The position numbers and the translations under genes were made by a program. A DNA stretch of 53,286 bases from a virus, in the IMG/VR virus record IMGVR_UViG_3300009159_000088, positions 1-53,286 of that record. One strand, written 5' to 3'. Positions 31,060 through 42,000 of this stretch are shown piece after piece. The notes below the pieces were generated by a model that was not told the origin of the DNA, ran no database searches, and was given only the letters and a program-made list of their open reading frames with translations. How positions within the stretch are numbered: position 1 is the first letter of the stretch; every line of letters starts with the position of its first letter.

Positions 31060-31575
31060 ATGTCAAACCAATTTTCCGATATATCTGTATCCAATTTAAG
31101 AGATATTTCCGTTGTTTCCCGTGATAAACAGTACTCCGATTTGGACTTGTCGATGCAGCTATACCCAATCGTTCGAAGAACGAGTATTCAAGAAATACGA
31201 AATAGTCAGGGTGTTGTTACAGGTCTTCGACAAGATCAAGAACTTGGTGATATTGTTCCATTGTTTGATATAGATGCAGTAAAAGCATCGGTCAAGAATC
31301 TTATTCTTACAAATTACAATGAGCGTCCTTTTCAACCAAAAATTGGATCCAACCTTATAAATTATCTGTTTGAACCAGTAAATCGTCTTACCGTAGTAGC
31401 CATTCAAGAATCAATTAAAAGGATCATTCAACGCAGTGAACCTCGAGTTGATTCAGTTATTGTAGATGTAATAGATGATTCCGACCGAAATCGTTACGAT
31501 GTTACAATATACTTCCGAATTATTAATATAGATACAGAAGTCGACTTTACCATTTATCTTACACGCATCCGTTAA
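31060..31575 (+). CDS. 25: Baseplate wedge gp25
   Basis: A 171-residue protein of the gp25/W family (lysozyme-like fold without activity), which joins wedge gp6 to the sheath. It shows YSDLDLSMQLYPIVRR, VKNLILTNYNERPFQPKIGS and LINYLFEPVN, the family's hallmarks. T4 gp25 is 132 aa; the extra residues are at the N-terminus. It is read from its own late promoter with a very short leader. Confidence 0.92.
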   Translation: MSNQFSDISVSNLRDISVVSRDKQYSDLDLSMQLYPIVRRTSIQEIRNSQGVVTGLRQDQELGDIVPLFDIDAVKASVKNLILTNYNERPFQPKIGSNLINYLFEPVNRLTVVAIQESIKRIIQRSEPRVDSVIVDVIDDSDRNRYDVTIYFRIINIDTEVDFTIYLTRIR

Positions 31576-31585
31576 TATCTTTCCC

Positions 31586-33502
31586 ATGTCACAATTTAAC
31601 GTAACAGACCTTGATTTTGATACAATCAAAACAAACATTAAGGACCATTTTAAATCTCAATCAAAATACCGTGACTGGAATTTTGATGGTTCGGGTCTTT
31701 CAATGTTTTTAGACGTATTAGCATATAATACGCACTACAACGCGATGCTAGCTCACTTTTCGTTGAATGAAACATTTCTCGATAGTGCTCAGATTCGAGG
31801 TAATGTAGTGTCTCACGCAAAACTCTTGGGTTACATACCAAGATCGACCATCGCGTCGACCGCGACTGTGGATATCAGCATTCTTGCAAGAAATACATCG
31901 CCCGATCCATCGGTATTTTTACCGCGTGGATCGCGATTTGCTACGATCGTCGATTCTGTAACATATTATTTTGTGAATATGGTTCCACTAAGCGCACCTC
32001 TCATAAATAATGTCTATTCGTTTTCAAATGTTGTTTTAAAAGAAGGTGCAATTAAGAGAATGATTTATCGAATCGACAATTCAATCTTGGATCAAAAATT
32101 TGAAATCCCAGATTTGGATGTAGATACGTCAATTCTTCAGGTTCGTGTTAAATCGAATGTTCAATCCAATGAATACAGAACCTACAATAAATTTACGACA
32201 TTTACTAATATTGATTCAAATTCTCTCATCTATTTTGTTCAAGAAAATGCATTGGGGAAATACGAGATTTATTTTGGAGATGATGTTCTAGGAGATAAAC
32301 CAGCCACGAATGAAATTGTAGAAATTGAATATGTAATAACAAATGGTGCAGCTGCAAACAATGCTTCAAGATTTCAGATTGCCGACTTAATTGGAGGTTA
32401 CGCTCCGAGTTCGATAAGCGTTGTAATGTCGGCTTCTAATTCTTCTGTGGTTAATGCAAATGCCGTACAAGAATTTCTTTCATTTGGCGGAACGAGTAAG
32501 GAATCTATTGATTCAATTAAATTTAATGCACCTCTTTCCTTTATTTCTCAGAACAGAGCTGTTACAGCCGATGATTACAGAGCAATCATTTTAAGAGAGT
32601 TCCCTAATGTTAAATCCATTTCTGTTTGGGGTGGAGAAGATAACATTATTCCAAACTATGGAAAGGTTTTTATTTCAATTAAGCTTGAAGGCGCCGACGA
32701 ACTTTTCATGAATGATTCTCAAAAGAATCAAGTAACTTCTGTGATTTTAAAAGGAAAAAATGTTGTTTCAATTACGCCGGTGATTGTGGATCACGAATAC
32801 ACATTCCTAAAACTTGAAGCATTTTTTAAATTTAATCCAAATTTAACGGATCTTACAAGAATTCAATTACAAGCCGTTGTAAGCAATAAAATTGACGATT
32901 TCGATAATGACAATCTAAATAAATTTGACGGTGTCTTCAGATATTCTCAATTGCTGAAACAAATAGATTCTGCGAATCCTTCGATATTGAATTCATTCGT
33001 TCGAGTCTTCATGTTTAAGGAAATTACTCCGGTCGCAAACACACTCAATTCTGTGACTCTAAGGTTTCCGAATGGCATTGAAGGTTCTTTACTTTCAACG
33101 AGCGATACGATTACATCGACGAAACTCTTAATAAGAGGTGTCGAACACTATTTCGGCGATTCTCCAACAGTAAATACCGATATAACAAGAAGAGAAACCT
33201 TTGGAGATCGAACGGTTTATCTCTACCGTATTGTTTCAAATAGAAGAGTCCGAATTCGTGATGTAGGAAAAATATTTTTAAGTGAAGGACAAGTCATTCT
33301 TGAAAACTTTGTTACAGATGATAGCACTAAAATTCGTATTGTGGTACAACCATCCTCGAATGATATTGCTCCTAAACGAAATCAGCTGTTAAAAATATCG
33401 GATGAATTGCTTTCCGTTACTGGTGAAATTGACACTATTTCAGTAGCAGGTACATCAGGCTCAATTAATTATCAAACAATTCCGCGCAATGTCAGTAATT
33501 AA
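31586..33502 (+). CDS. 6: Baseplate wedge gp6 (J-like)
   Basis: A 638-residue homologue of T4 gp6 (660 aa), which forms the inner ring of the baseplate and the switch for sheath contraction. The N-terminal region is characteristic: YRDWNFDGSGLSMFLDVLAYN, THYNAMLAHFSLNETFLDSA, then VVSHAKLLGYIPRSTIAS. The central QNRAVTADDYRAIILREFPN segment matches J-type baseplate proteins. It overlaps the next gene by 14 bases. Confidence 0.92.
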   Translation: MSQFNVTDLDFDTIKTNIKDHFKSQSKYRDWNFDGSGLSMFLDVLAYNTHYNAMLAHFSLNETFLDSAQIRGNVVSHAKLLGYIPRSTIASTATVDISILARNTSPDPSVFLPRGSRFATIVDSVTYYFVNMVPLSAPLINNVYSFSNVVLKEGAIKRMIYRIDNSILDQKFEIPDLDVDTSILQVRVKSNVQSNEYRTYNKFTTFTNIDSNSLIYFVQENALGKYEIYFGDDVLGDKPATNEIVEIEYVITNGAAANNASRFQIADLIGGYAPSSISVVMSASNSSVVNANAVQEFLSFGGTSKESIDSIKFNAPLSFISQNRAVTADDYRAIILREFPNVKSISVWGGEDNIIPNYGKVFISIKLEGADELFMNDSQKNQVTSVILKGKNVVSITPVIVDHEYTFLKLEAFFKFNPNLTDLTRIQLQAVVSNKIDDFDNDNLNKFDGVFRYSQLLKQIDSANPSILNSFVRVFMFKEITPVANTLNSVTLRFPNGIEGSLLSTSDTITSTKLLIRGVEHYFGDSPTVNTDITRRETFGDRTVYLYRIVSNRRVRIRDVGKIFLSEGQVILENFVTDDSTKIRIVVQPSSNDIAPKRNQLLKISDELLSVTGEIDTISVAGTSGSINYQTIPRNVSN

Positions 33503-36500
33503 TACCAGTATCGTCAGTATTTCCGGATCAAGAAAAAGAACTAAAGAAAACGTTCGAGTCGAGTCCTTAATCCCTAGCCAACTAAGAGAGAGTTCGGCTG
33601 TTCTAATCGAGCTTCTTAGGGATTATTATGATTACATGAACAAGCATGATAATCCGAGTTATGAAATAGATTCGATTAATAATGTCCGCGATATTGATAC
33701 ACCCTATCACGATTATCTGGATGAAATTCAAAAAGAAATTGCAGCCGCATTGCCTGGTATAATTGTTGCAGATAAGGTTAAATTATACAAAAATTTAGTT
33801 CAATATTATAGACTTCGAGGGTCCTCGGACTCGATTGAGTTATTCTTTAAAATCATTTTTCAGGATAATGTCGAGGTCTATTATCCCAGAGAAGACATAT
33901 TGATCCCTTCATCGGGAAGATGGGATCTTCAATCAAGAAAACCAGCACGCGTTCCTTTATTTGATCAAAGACAACCAATTAGTTTTAAAATGGTTGTTGA
34001 ACCTGACGTTATCTTTAAACCTGGTGAGAGTATTTCAAATACGCTCGGTACAACTGCAACTGTTAGTTCTCAAGTCGAAGATGTTCTAACATTGACAGGC
34101 ATTAAAATCCCATCAAAAACTAATTTTGTTGATATTGAATTGTTAGGTTATCAGACTTGTAGTTTCGATACAAGTAACAATAGGGTTACCTTATCCGCTC
34201 ATGGTTTTTCAGTTGGTGATCGTGTAAGTTTTTCATCAGTTGATTCGGGCGTAATCTCGGGCACAACCGGTATTATCTTAAATAGTGTGTATTTCGTAAT
34301 TAACGTAAGCACAAATTATTTTTCTCTGTCTTTAACTCTTTCGGGTTCGCCCGTCGATATTATAGCTTCTTCCGTTGGAGGAAATATAAGCGGTAGTGTG
34401 GTTAAACTGCCGGAATATGATACCTTTTCAAAATTTAATCTAAAAAATGCTAGCGACGTTGTAATTGGTACCGCTCAAGCAAGAGCACTTGAACCGACAA
34501 AATTGTATCTTTTTGATATTAATATAGAAGATTCTTATGTTTTTTCAAATGTTAGAAAATACGGTAATTTTGCAGAAACACCGAATGCAACTGCTGCAAT
34601 CATAAAACAGGAAAACGTTCCAGCCACATATAATGGTTTCGTCTTGGGCGAAAAAGTAACAAGCAGTTTTATTGAAATTAATCTAGTTCCAGATTTAAAT
34701 AATACTAAAATCTATCGTACGAATGAAATAGTTTCAATTGAGAATGAAAGTAATGCAGAAATAGCAGCATGCGAGGTTTTAAATTTTTCGAATGCCGACA
34801 GTAAACTTGTATGTAAAATAGTAAGAGGTTCTCTTTCCGACGCATCTCTTGCAAAACGAGTTGTTTCGAATGAAGATAAATCTTTTGCTTTCACGTGCAC
34901 TTTTAAAGAAGACACAAATACCGTTACATTTGCAAACCACGGTTTTGTGAATGGAGACCAAATTAGTTTTTCATTAATTACGAACACTACTGGTATTCAA
35001 ATTAATACGCTGTATTACATCATTAACAAAACAGACAATACTTTTAAGTTATCTCTTACATCGGGAGGAAGCGCGATTGCTTTATTAAAAAACGGTATTG
35101 GATCCGCCTTTAAAAAGTGCAGCTTTACTGCATCGAGCGATTTAGTAACCATGACTTCTCATGGATTTTTAAATGGAGACCAAGTAAGGTTTAAAACAAT
35201 TAACAGTACAACGGCAATTGTTGCGAATACATTTTACTATGTAATTAATTCTGGAACGAATACATTTAGTCTGTCGCTTGTTTCAGGCGGTCCTGCAATA
35301 AATTTAACAATAGACGGAACCGGAACAATTGATCGAACCATATCACCGGGAGCGATTCGCTCTATTAATTCAAATGCTGTTAATTCAAATTATGGCATTC
35401 GAACAAATGAAAGTTTGGTTCGTTCGATTTATCTGGATAATGTAACGAGTTTCGTTTTCGAGTTAGGGAGAACAAGCGCCGTTTACAGTCCTGGTGAAAG
35501 AGTGACTGGATCAGTATCGGGCGCATTTGCTACGGTTCTTTCATATGACGTTAGTAATCTACAAAATAAAATTTTAAAAGTTGTAAATCCATCCAAGAAA
35601 TTTAAAATAAACGAACAAATAACGGGCGAACAGATCAGCGACATATCAACAATCATTGCAATGTATGTTCCAGGAAATTACATTGACAACAACGGTTTTC
35701 TTTCGGATGATAAAAAAATTCAGGATTCTTATTATTATCAGCAATTCTCTTATGTTGTTAAAACTGGTTTGGAATTAAAATCATGGAAAAACGAGTTTAA
35801 CCGCCTTGTTCACCCTGCTGGTTTTATTTTCTTTTCCGATATGCTTATTTTGTTAAAACTTTTGGACGATGGTTTAACAGGTCAGGTTACAAAACAGAAT
35901 CGCATCTCTAATAGATTTCCAGAGGATACCGAATTGCTAACAAGAAGCGAATACGATCCTTTAAAGGCGGGTTTAACAAAGTGGCTTGCCTCGAAAATGA
36001 CTGGGTACCAACCGGGTATGATCCGGCTTGAGGATATTCATCTATTAGTTTTAAGTCAGGCTGTTATTGATACGCACTACATTATTACAGATGAAACACT
36101 TACCGATAATTTTGCGGATAATTCTTATTTTATTCCTGGTGAAATTGTAGAAGGCAGTGTATCTGGAATACAAGCAGAAGTCCAGACATATGATAGTATT
36201 AAGTACTATACGAGTGCTCAGGATACACAAAGACTCGGAACAGAAGGAATCGGTACGAACCCCGGAAATAACGGAGGTGAACAATCCGACCAATCCTGCA
36301 ATTTTGAATTTGTACAAGGCGGAGCGAACAACTTAGTTAGATTCACTTCTTTGCAACCACACCGTCTTTGGCTTGAAGACACCGTTGTCTTTTCATCTCT
36401 CTCATCGAGTACTATTAGCGTTCGAGAAAACATTAGCGGTACTGATAGCTTTGTTACAACTACTCTTCTTGAAAAAATACCTTATTATGTAGTCGGAGTG

Positions 36501-37244
36501 ACGGATTATACCATAAAAATATCGAAGACTCTAAGAGGATTTCCAATTGAATTCCTTTCGTCCGGTACAGGATTAGCGAATATTGAATATGTTCAAAAGA
36601 AATACGGTCATACAGTTCTACACAAACTAAAATTACCTACAATTGGATCTTCATCGCTTGGCGTTAAGAATTTCTTCGAAGGAGAAACACTTACAGGTCT
36701 AAGTTCTGGAACTCAAAAGGTGATTACTTCCGATATTCAATACGAGGATAATTCTGGACAAATTCGGTTCCTTGATCTAGGCAATCTTTCTAGTGGAAAT
36801 AACCCGGTACCTTATAAACTAGGTGAAACCGTAACAATCAGAGATTCTGGAGGTTTAGCGGTTGGAACAGCCGAAGTGCTGGCGTACAATCACTCAACTG
36901 CGAGAATTGCACTTCATAAATTACAAGGCATTGTTCAAACGGCAACAACCATTACCGGCGAATTTACAAGAGCAGCACGCTCGATTACGTCAGTTACTAA
37001 GGGAGCATATCGTATCCCACGAAGCGGTAAGGCAGCATGGGACCGAAAACTCATTAGTACCATTCTTTTAGGTCTTGTAGCCGAAAACTCAAACCATCTG
37101 AATCGTTTAAAATCACAATACTCGAAACAACTTAAATTTTTTGACAATACCCCAATATCCGATTATTCCCATTATGTCATTGAAAATGATATAAATAATG
37201 ACATACCATGGAATAACGTCGGAACCTTTATAACTACCTATTAA
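33489..37244 (+). CDS. Large baseplate wedge protein (gp7 position) with FCCH-like modules
   Basis: A 1251-residue protein. The N-terminal 150 residues (LIPSQLRESSAVLIELLRDY, YRLRGSSDSIELFFKIIF, DNVEVYYPREDILIPSSGRW) recur in large baseplate proteins of marine T4-like phages. Four E1-FCCH-like modules follow (near residues 223, 468, 543 and 936), each with HGF.NGD-type, YY(V/I)IN and NTF.LSL motifs. Several PGE.V.GS.SG modules lie between them. A segment near 311-366 resembles one in the 39040 protein. From its place after gp6 it is probably the gp7 equivalent (T4: 1032 aa), but I see no clear similarity to T4 gp7. Confidence 0.7.
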   Translation: MSVINTSIVSISGSRKRTKENVRVESLIPSQLRESSAVLIELLRDYYDYMNKHDNPSYEIDSINNVRDIDTPYHDYLDEIQKEIAAALPGIIVADKVKLYKNLVQYYRLRGSSDSIELFFKIIFQDNVEVYYPREDILIPSSGRWDLQSRKPARVPLFDQRQPISFKMVVEPDVIFKPGESISNTLGTTATVSSQVEDVLTLTGIKIPSKTNFVDIELLGYQTCSFDTSNNRVTLSAHGFSVGDRVSFSSVDSGVISGTTGIILNSVYFVINVSTNYFSLSLTLSGSPVDIIASSVGGNISGSVVKLPEYDTFSKFNLKNASDVVIGTAQARALEPTKLYLFDINIEDSYVFSNVRKYGNFAETPNATAAIIKQENVPATYNGFVLGEKVTSSFIEINLVPDLNNTKIYRTNEIVSIENESNAEIAACEVLNFSNADSKLVCKIVRGSLSDASLAKRVVSNEDKSFAFTCTFKEDTNTVTFANHGFVNGDQISFSLITNTTGIQINTLYYIINKTDNTFKLSLTSGGSAIALLKNGIGSAFKKCSFTASSDLVTMTSHGFLNGDQVRFKTINSTTAIVANTFYYVINSGTNTFSLSLVSGGPAINLTIDGTGTIDRTISPGAIRSINSNAVNSNYGIRTNESLVRSIYLDNVTSFVFELGRTSAVYSPGERVTGSVSGAFATVLSYDVSNLQNKILKVVNPSKKFKINEQITGEQISDISTIIAMYVPGNYIDNNGFLSDDKKIQDSYYYQQFSYVVKTGLELKSWKNEFNRLVHPAGFIFFSDMLILLKLLDDGLTGQVTKQNRISNRFPEDTELLTRSEYDPLKAGLTKWLASKMTGYQPGMIRLEDIHLLVLSQAVIDTHYIITDETLTDNFADNSYFIPGEIVEGSVSGIQAEVQTYDSIKYYTSAQDTQRLGTEGIGTNPGNNGGEQSDQSCNFEFVQGGANNLVRFTSLQPHRLWLEDTVVFSSLSSSTISVRENISGTDSFVTTTLLEKIPYYVVGVTDYTIKISKTLRGFPIEFLSSGTGLANIEYVQKKYGHTVLHKLKLPTIGSSSLGVKNFFEGETLTGLSSGTQKVITSDIQYEDNSGQIRFLDLGNLSSGNNPVPYKLGETVTIRDSGGLAVGTAEVLAYNHSTARIALHKLQGIVQTATTITGEFTRAARSITSVTKGAYRIPRSGKAAWDRKLISTILLGLVAENSNHLNRLKSQYSKQLKFFDNTPISDYSHYVIENDINNDIPWNNVGTFITTY

Positions 37245-37250
37245 TTTCAT

Positions 37251-39014
37251 ATGTCCGCAATCATCACTTCACAATTTCGTTTAAGAAACGCAAATAATTT
37301 TATCTCTTTGGTTAAAGAATCCGCTTCATCAACGGCGGCCGAAAAGTTTTTTGTTTTTATCGGTAAGTCAGACGCATGGTCGTTGAATAAGGATGATAAC
37401 AGTGATACGGTACCCGATCAGCCTAAGGATACACTTGTAAGTGCTCGTGATGCTTGGCAAAATATGATCGCGCTCAAGAAAGTAACAGAATGCATAAACC
37501 TTGCACCAAGACATAATTGGATTGCAGGCGATACATCGGTTGTTGCTTGGGACGATAATATGATCGACCAAGAAGGGGAAATTTACCAAAAGAAATACTA
37601 TGTAATGACCGATGAATTCAAGGTCTACAAATGTATTGTAGCCGGATCTAGTTCCTTAGGAACAACCAGTAAACCAACTCATACGTCGACCGAGCCATTC
37701 GCCGGAGCCGACGGTTATTTGTGGAAATATATGTTTACAGTTTCCCTTTCGGATGGTTCTAAATTCCTTACTAATTACTACATTCCAGTAAAGACAGTCG
37801 TGGAACCTGTTGAAAATAGTAACGATGGTCTACTAAATGATGATGATGAAATTAAACTGGACAATCAGGAAGCAAACAAAACTCTCGCTGGTAAGATTTA
37901 CAGATATAAAGTTACAAATGGTGGAACTGGCTATGGTAATAAAGTAGGTAGTGCTTATACTACAACTCCAGTTGTAACTGTATACGGAAATGGAACAAGT
38001 GCCGAAGCCGTTGCGACTTTGGGTGCTATTGGATCATTAAACGAAGGAAAAATCGTAAGTGTAGTACCAAAACAAACTACAAAAACTGTTACATTTACTG
38101 CTTCATCTGAGTTAGTAACCTTAACAGATCACGGATTTTCAAATGGTAATGAAATTGTTTTTACTTCTGTACCTTCCGCCAGCGGTCTTTCTCTATCGAG
38201 AACATATTATGTTATTGAGAAAACATCTAGTACATTTAAATTATCGGAAACATACAATAGAGAAACAGGAGCATCTGCCGTCATTAATATAACGGCTGAC
38301 GGAAGTGGAACATTTATTACGGTAGGATCCGGTTCAGGCTACTCCGTTGCATTTACCGAAATCACGGGTGGCGGAGGTTCTGGAGCTGTTGTCGAGCCTA
38401 TACTTTCTCCTGATAACGGACACGGTACCGATCCAGTAAGCGAACTCGGTGCATTTTTTGCTGGAATATACACTACTCTTGAAAATACTGAAGCCGATGC
38501 AGTAAAAGATTTTATTGTCGAAGGCAGCTTTAGACAAATCGGTCTTATTCAAAACCCGACTCTTGCAAGCAATGCAACAGCCGATCAAAGAACCTACTCG
38601 GCATTACAACAGTTACAAATAGATACGGTAACTGCTGGTGCTACAACCGGCGTGATTCAAATCGGCGATTACATTACACAAACCACGAATCTAGTAAACG
38701 ATTTTCCAGTTCCATTACCAGGCGATGCTGTTGCTTTTGTTGATGATATAGATCTTGATGCAAGTCCTCCATACATTAAATACCATCAAAATGATAAAAC
38801 GGGATATGCTCCATTCCTTGCTAATGGTGTATCTGTTAGAGGAAAAACAGGCGGAGTCACTAAAATTTTAACAACGGGTGTTCCTTCAGGTACTGGATTA
38901 AGACCTGCCGAAGTAGTTAAATTTACTGGAGAAATCCTCTTTATTGAAAACCGAAGAGTAATTAACCGAACATTGTCTCAAGTTGAAGATATTAAGATCG
39001 TTATTGAATTTTAA
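37251..39014 (+). CDS. 8: Baseplate wedge gp8 with an inserted beta-domain
   Basis: A 587-residue homologue of T4 gp8 (334 aa): ITSQFRLRNANNFISLV, FFVFIGKSDAWS, ADGYLWKYMFTVS, FRQIGLIQNPTL and the C-terminal GEILFIENRRVINR match in order. Residues about 278-360 are an inserted FCCH-like domain (TDHGFSNGNEIVFTSV, YYVIEKTSSTFKLSE), followed by a Gly-rich strand. The inserts explain the greater length. gp8 lies in the wedge and contacts gp7 and gp10 in T4. Confidence 0.87.
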   Translation: MSAIITSQFRLRNANNFISLVKESASSTAAEKFFVFIGKSDAWSLNKDDNSDTVPDQPKDTLVSARDAWQNMIALKKVTECINLAPRHNWIAGDTSVVAWDDNMIDQEGEIYQKKYYVMTDEFKVYKCIVAGSSSLGTTSKPTHTSTEPFAGADGYLWKYMFTVSLSDGSKFLTNYYIPVKTVVEPVENSNDGLLNDDDEIKLDNQEANKTLAGKIYRYKVTNGGTGYGNKVGSAYTTTPVVTVYGNGTSAEAVATLGAIGSLNEGKIVSVVPKQTTKTVTFTASSELVTLTDHGFSNGNEIVFTSVPSASGLSLSRTYYVIEKTSSTFKLSETYNRETGASAVINITADGSGTFITVGSGSGYSVAFTEITGGGGSGAVVEPILSPDNGHGTDPVSELGAFFAGIYTTLENTEADAVKDFIVEGSFRQIGLIQNPTLASNATADQRTYSALQQLQIDTVTAGATTGVIQIGDYITQTTNLVNDFPVPLPGDAVAFVDDIDLDASPPYIKYHQNDKTGYAPFLANGVSVRGKTGGVTKILTTGVPSGTGLRPAEVVKFTGEILFIENRRVINRTLSQVEDIKIVIEF

Positions 39015-39039
39015 TTGATTAATAAATTTACCTAATTAT

Positions 39040-42000
39040 ATGCCTCTTAAAGTATTTCCTCTTGCTCCGTATTATGATGATTTTAATCAAGAAAAGAATT
39101 ATCAAAGAATTCTTTTTAAACCAGGATATTCTGTACAGGCACGCGAACTAACGCAATTACAAACTTCGATTCAAGCACAGATCGACCGTTTCGGCCGCCA
39201 TGTGTTTAAGGAAGGGTCTTCGGTTATTGGAGGCGAAGCGTCTTTAGATAGTTCTTTTGCCTTTATTAAGATTGAATCCGATTTTCAACTCGGTTCTGAT
39301 ACCTATAATTCAGAGGAGAGATCGGCAAACAAAAACTTTGTTGGTCGTACACTAACGGGAAAATATACTGGCATTACGGCGGTTGTTATTGATTCTGCAC
39401 CTTATGTCGACGATAGCAATCCACTCACACTTTACGTTCATTACAAGACGTCGAATACTAATGCTACCGGTAATGCTGTTGGCGTTGATAAAACGTTTTA
39501 CGCCGGAGAAATAATCGAAGTAGGACAAACACCGTCCGAAGTAGGTGAAGTTCAAGATTTAATTAAGGTTAAACCCGCAAATACGAATCCAATCGGAAAA
39601 GGAACTCGTGTTACTGTTACAGAAGGCGTATTTTTTGTTTCTGGTAATTTTGTTCATACTCCACAAAATTCTGTTATTCTTTCTCGATACAATTCGTTTG
39701 GATCTGGACGTATTGTATATTCTGTCACCGAAGGTATTGTAACAGCAGGATCCGGAGCAAATAACTCGTTATTCGATAATTCTCAGGGTACACCGAATGA
39801 AGCTGCTCCCGGAGCAGATCGTTATCAAATTTCTCTTGACCTTCAGGTACAGGACTACCAATTCAAGGATCGTACCGAAAACAACATTATTCAGTTAATG
39901 GTAGTAAAGGACGGCAGAGTTATTTCAAAGGCGCGCACGGAATATTCCGTCCTTGCAGACGTTCTGGCACAAAGAACATTTGAAGAGTCTGGTAACTATA
40001 CCGTTCGTCCGTTTCAAGCCGCTATTCGGCAATACTTAAATGCCAATAATAATGGCGGTCTTTACACCGCAGAACAAATTCAATCTCTTGTTCCTGCGTT
40101 TAATCGTGGATCATTGTCGGCGGCCGCTTACGGAGAAAAGAGATTGGCATTTGGTCTTGAGCCATCAACCGCATATGTAAACGGTTATCGTGTTGAGCTA
40201 TTAGATACAAAATATGTTGAAATTCCGAAGGCGCGTGAGACAGCTACCTTTCAAGATGCCGGATTCAACGCCGTCGTTGGAAATTATGTAACTGTTCAGC
40301 TTACTGGTACTGGATATCCTGACATCAAGACGTTTACTGAATTTAATCTTAAAAACTCTTCATCGGTTACAATTGGTACTGCTAGTGCACGTGCTATTGA
40401 AAGAGACGGTAGCAATTATCGTTTGTACCTTTTTAATGTTAAAATGGTAGCAGGTTCTTTCTTTGAAAATGTAAGAAAGTTTGGAGACTTTGCAACAACC
40501 AGCACTGCCTTAACTTTTAACGATGTAACAAATAATTCGCTGGTATTTAAATTACCATTTGATGTTGTTGATCATGTTGAAGATGTTTCTCACAGTATTT
40601 TAAAACAGTATTCTCCGGTTCGTTCTGTCAATGTCCTAACTCTTACTACGGATGTCGGTGAGACTTTGGATTTTGAAGATGATCCGATTGTTATTGATGG
40701 AAGTGGAGCCGCAGTAAGTGTTGATGATTTTACTACTAATGCATCGTCGAAAACAATTACTCTTACTACTACACCTGATAGCAATACTTACCAGGTCTAC
40801 GCAAAAACCCGAGTAACAAACAGTTCGGCAAATGCCACTGCCAAAACAAAAACTCTTACTGAGGTAACTAAATCATTATCTTTAGCGACATTTACATTTA
40901 ATTCTGGTAATAGGGATCAAAATATCCCACTGGGACAAACTGATTTATTTAAAATTATTAGTATTGAGGAAACAATATCGCTTACATCGACTAAAGACAT
41001 AACGAACGATTTTATTGTTGATAATGGTCAGAGAGATAATTTTTATGATGAGGCAAAAATTCGCCTTAAACGTACAGCAAATCTACCGGTTGGACCTTTG
41101 GCTATTAAATTCCAATACTTTGCTCACGGGTCGGGATCGTTCTTTACTCGTAATTCATATTCAGCAAATGTTGGTTTAGGTTTTGACGGATATTCACAAA
41201 TTCCAGTCTTTCAATCGACAAAGGGATTAATTCAGCTTCGCGATGCAATTGATTTCCGTCCATCTTTAAATGTATTAACTCCGACCACTTTTACCGGAAA
41301 GATGATCGATCCGAATAGCTTAATTACTGCCGACATTAGATACTATCTTTCGCGCGCAGATAAAATCTATGTCGATAAGAATGGAAATTTTGGTTACGTC
41401 GAAGGCATTTCATCAATTTCTCCGGTTCTTCCTGAAGATCCAAAGGACGCTATGGTCCTTTACACGGTTCGTTTAAATGCATTTACATTTAATAGCGACG
41501 ATATTATTCCGACGATGATCGACAATAAACGCTACACAATGCGTGATATTGGTAAGATCGAAAAGCGTGTTGCCAAGCTTGAGTATTACACAGCACTTTC
41601 TCTTCTTGAAAAAGATACTAATGACCGTGATATTCGAGACGACAATGGCGTCTCAAGATTTAAGAACGGTTTTATTGTTGATGCTTTCCATGGTCATAGT
41701 ATTGGTGCAGTAACGCATCCCGATTACCGTTGCTCAATTGATAAGGCCAATGGTCGTCTGCGCCCTTCATTTAAACAAGATAATGTTCGTCTTAAATGGA
41801 ATAAAACTAGCCAATCAACATATCACGTCAGACAGTCAAGTTCGCTAATTACTCTTGATTACACTCAACAGGCAATTATTCAACAGCCGTATGCATCCAT
41901 TGCGGAAAACGTAAATCCATATAATGTTTTCACGTGGATCGGCGATATGACTCTTTCACCGGAATCGGACGAATGGAAAGAGACGAAACGTCGCCCCGAG

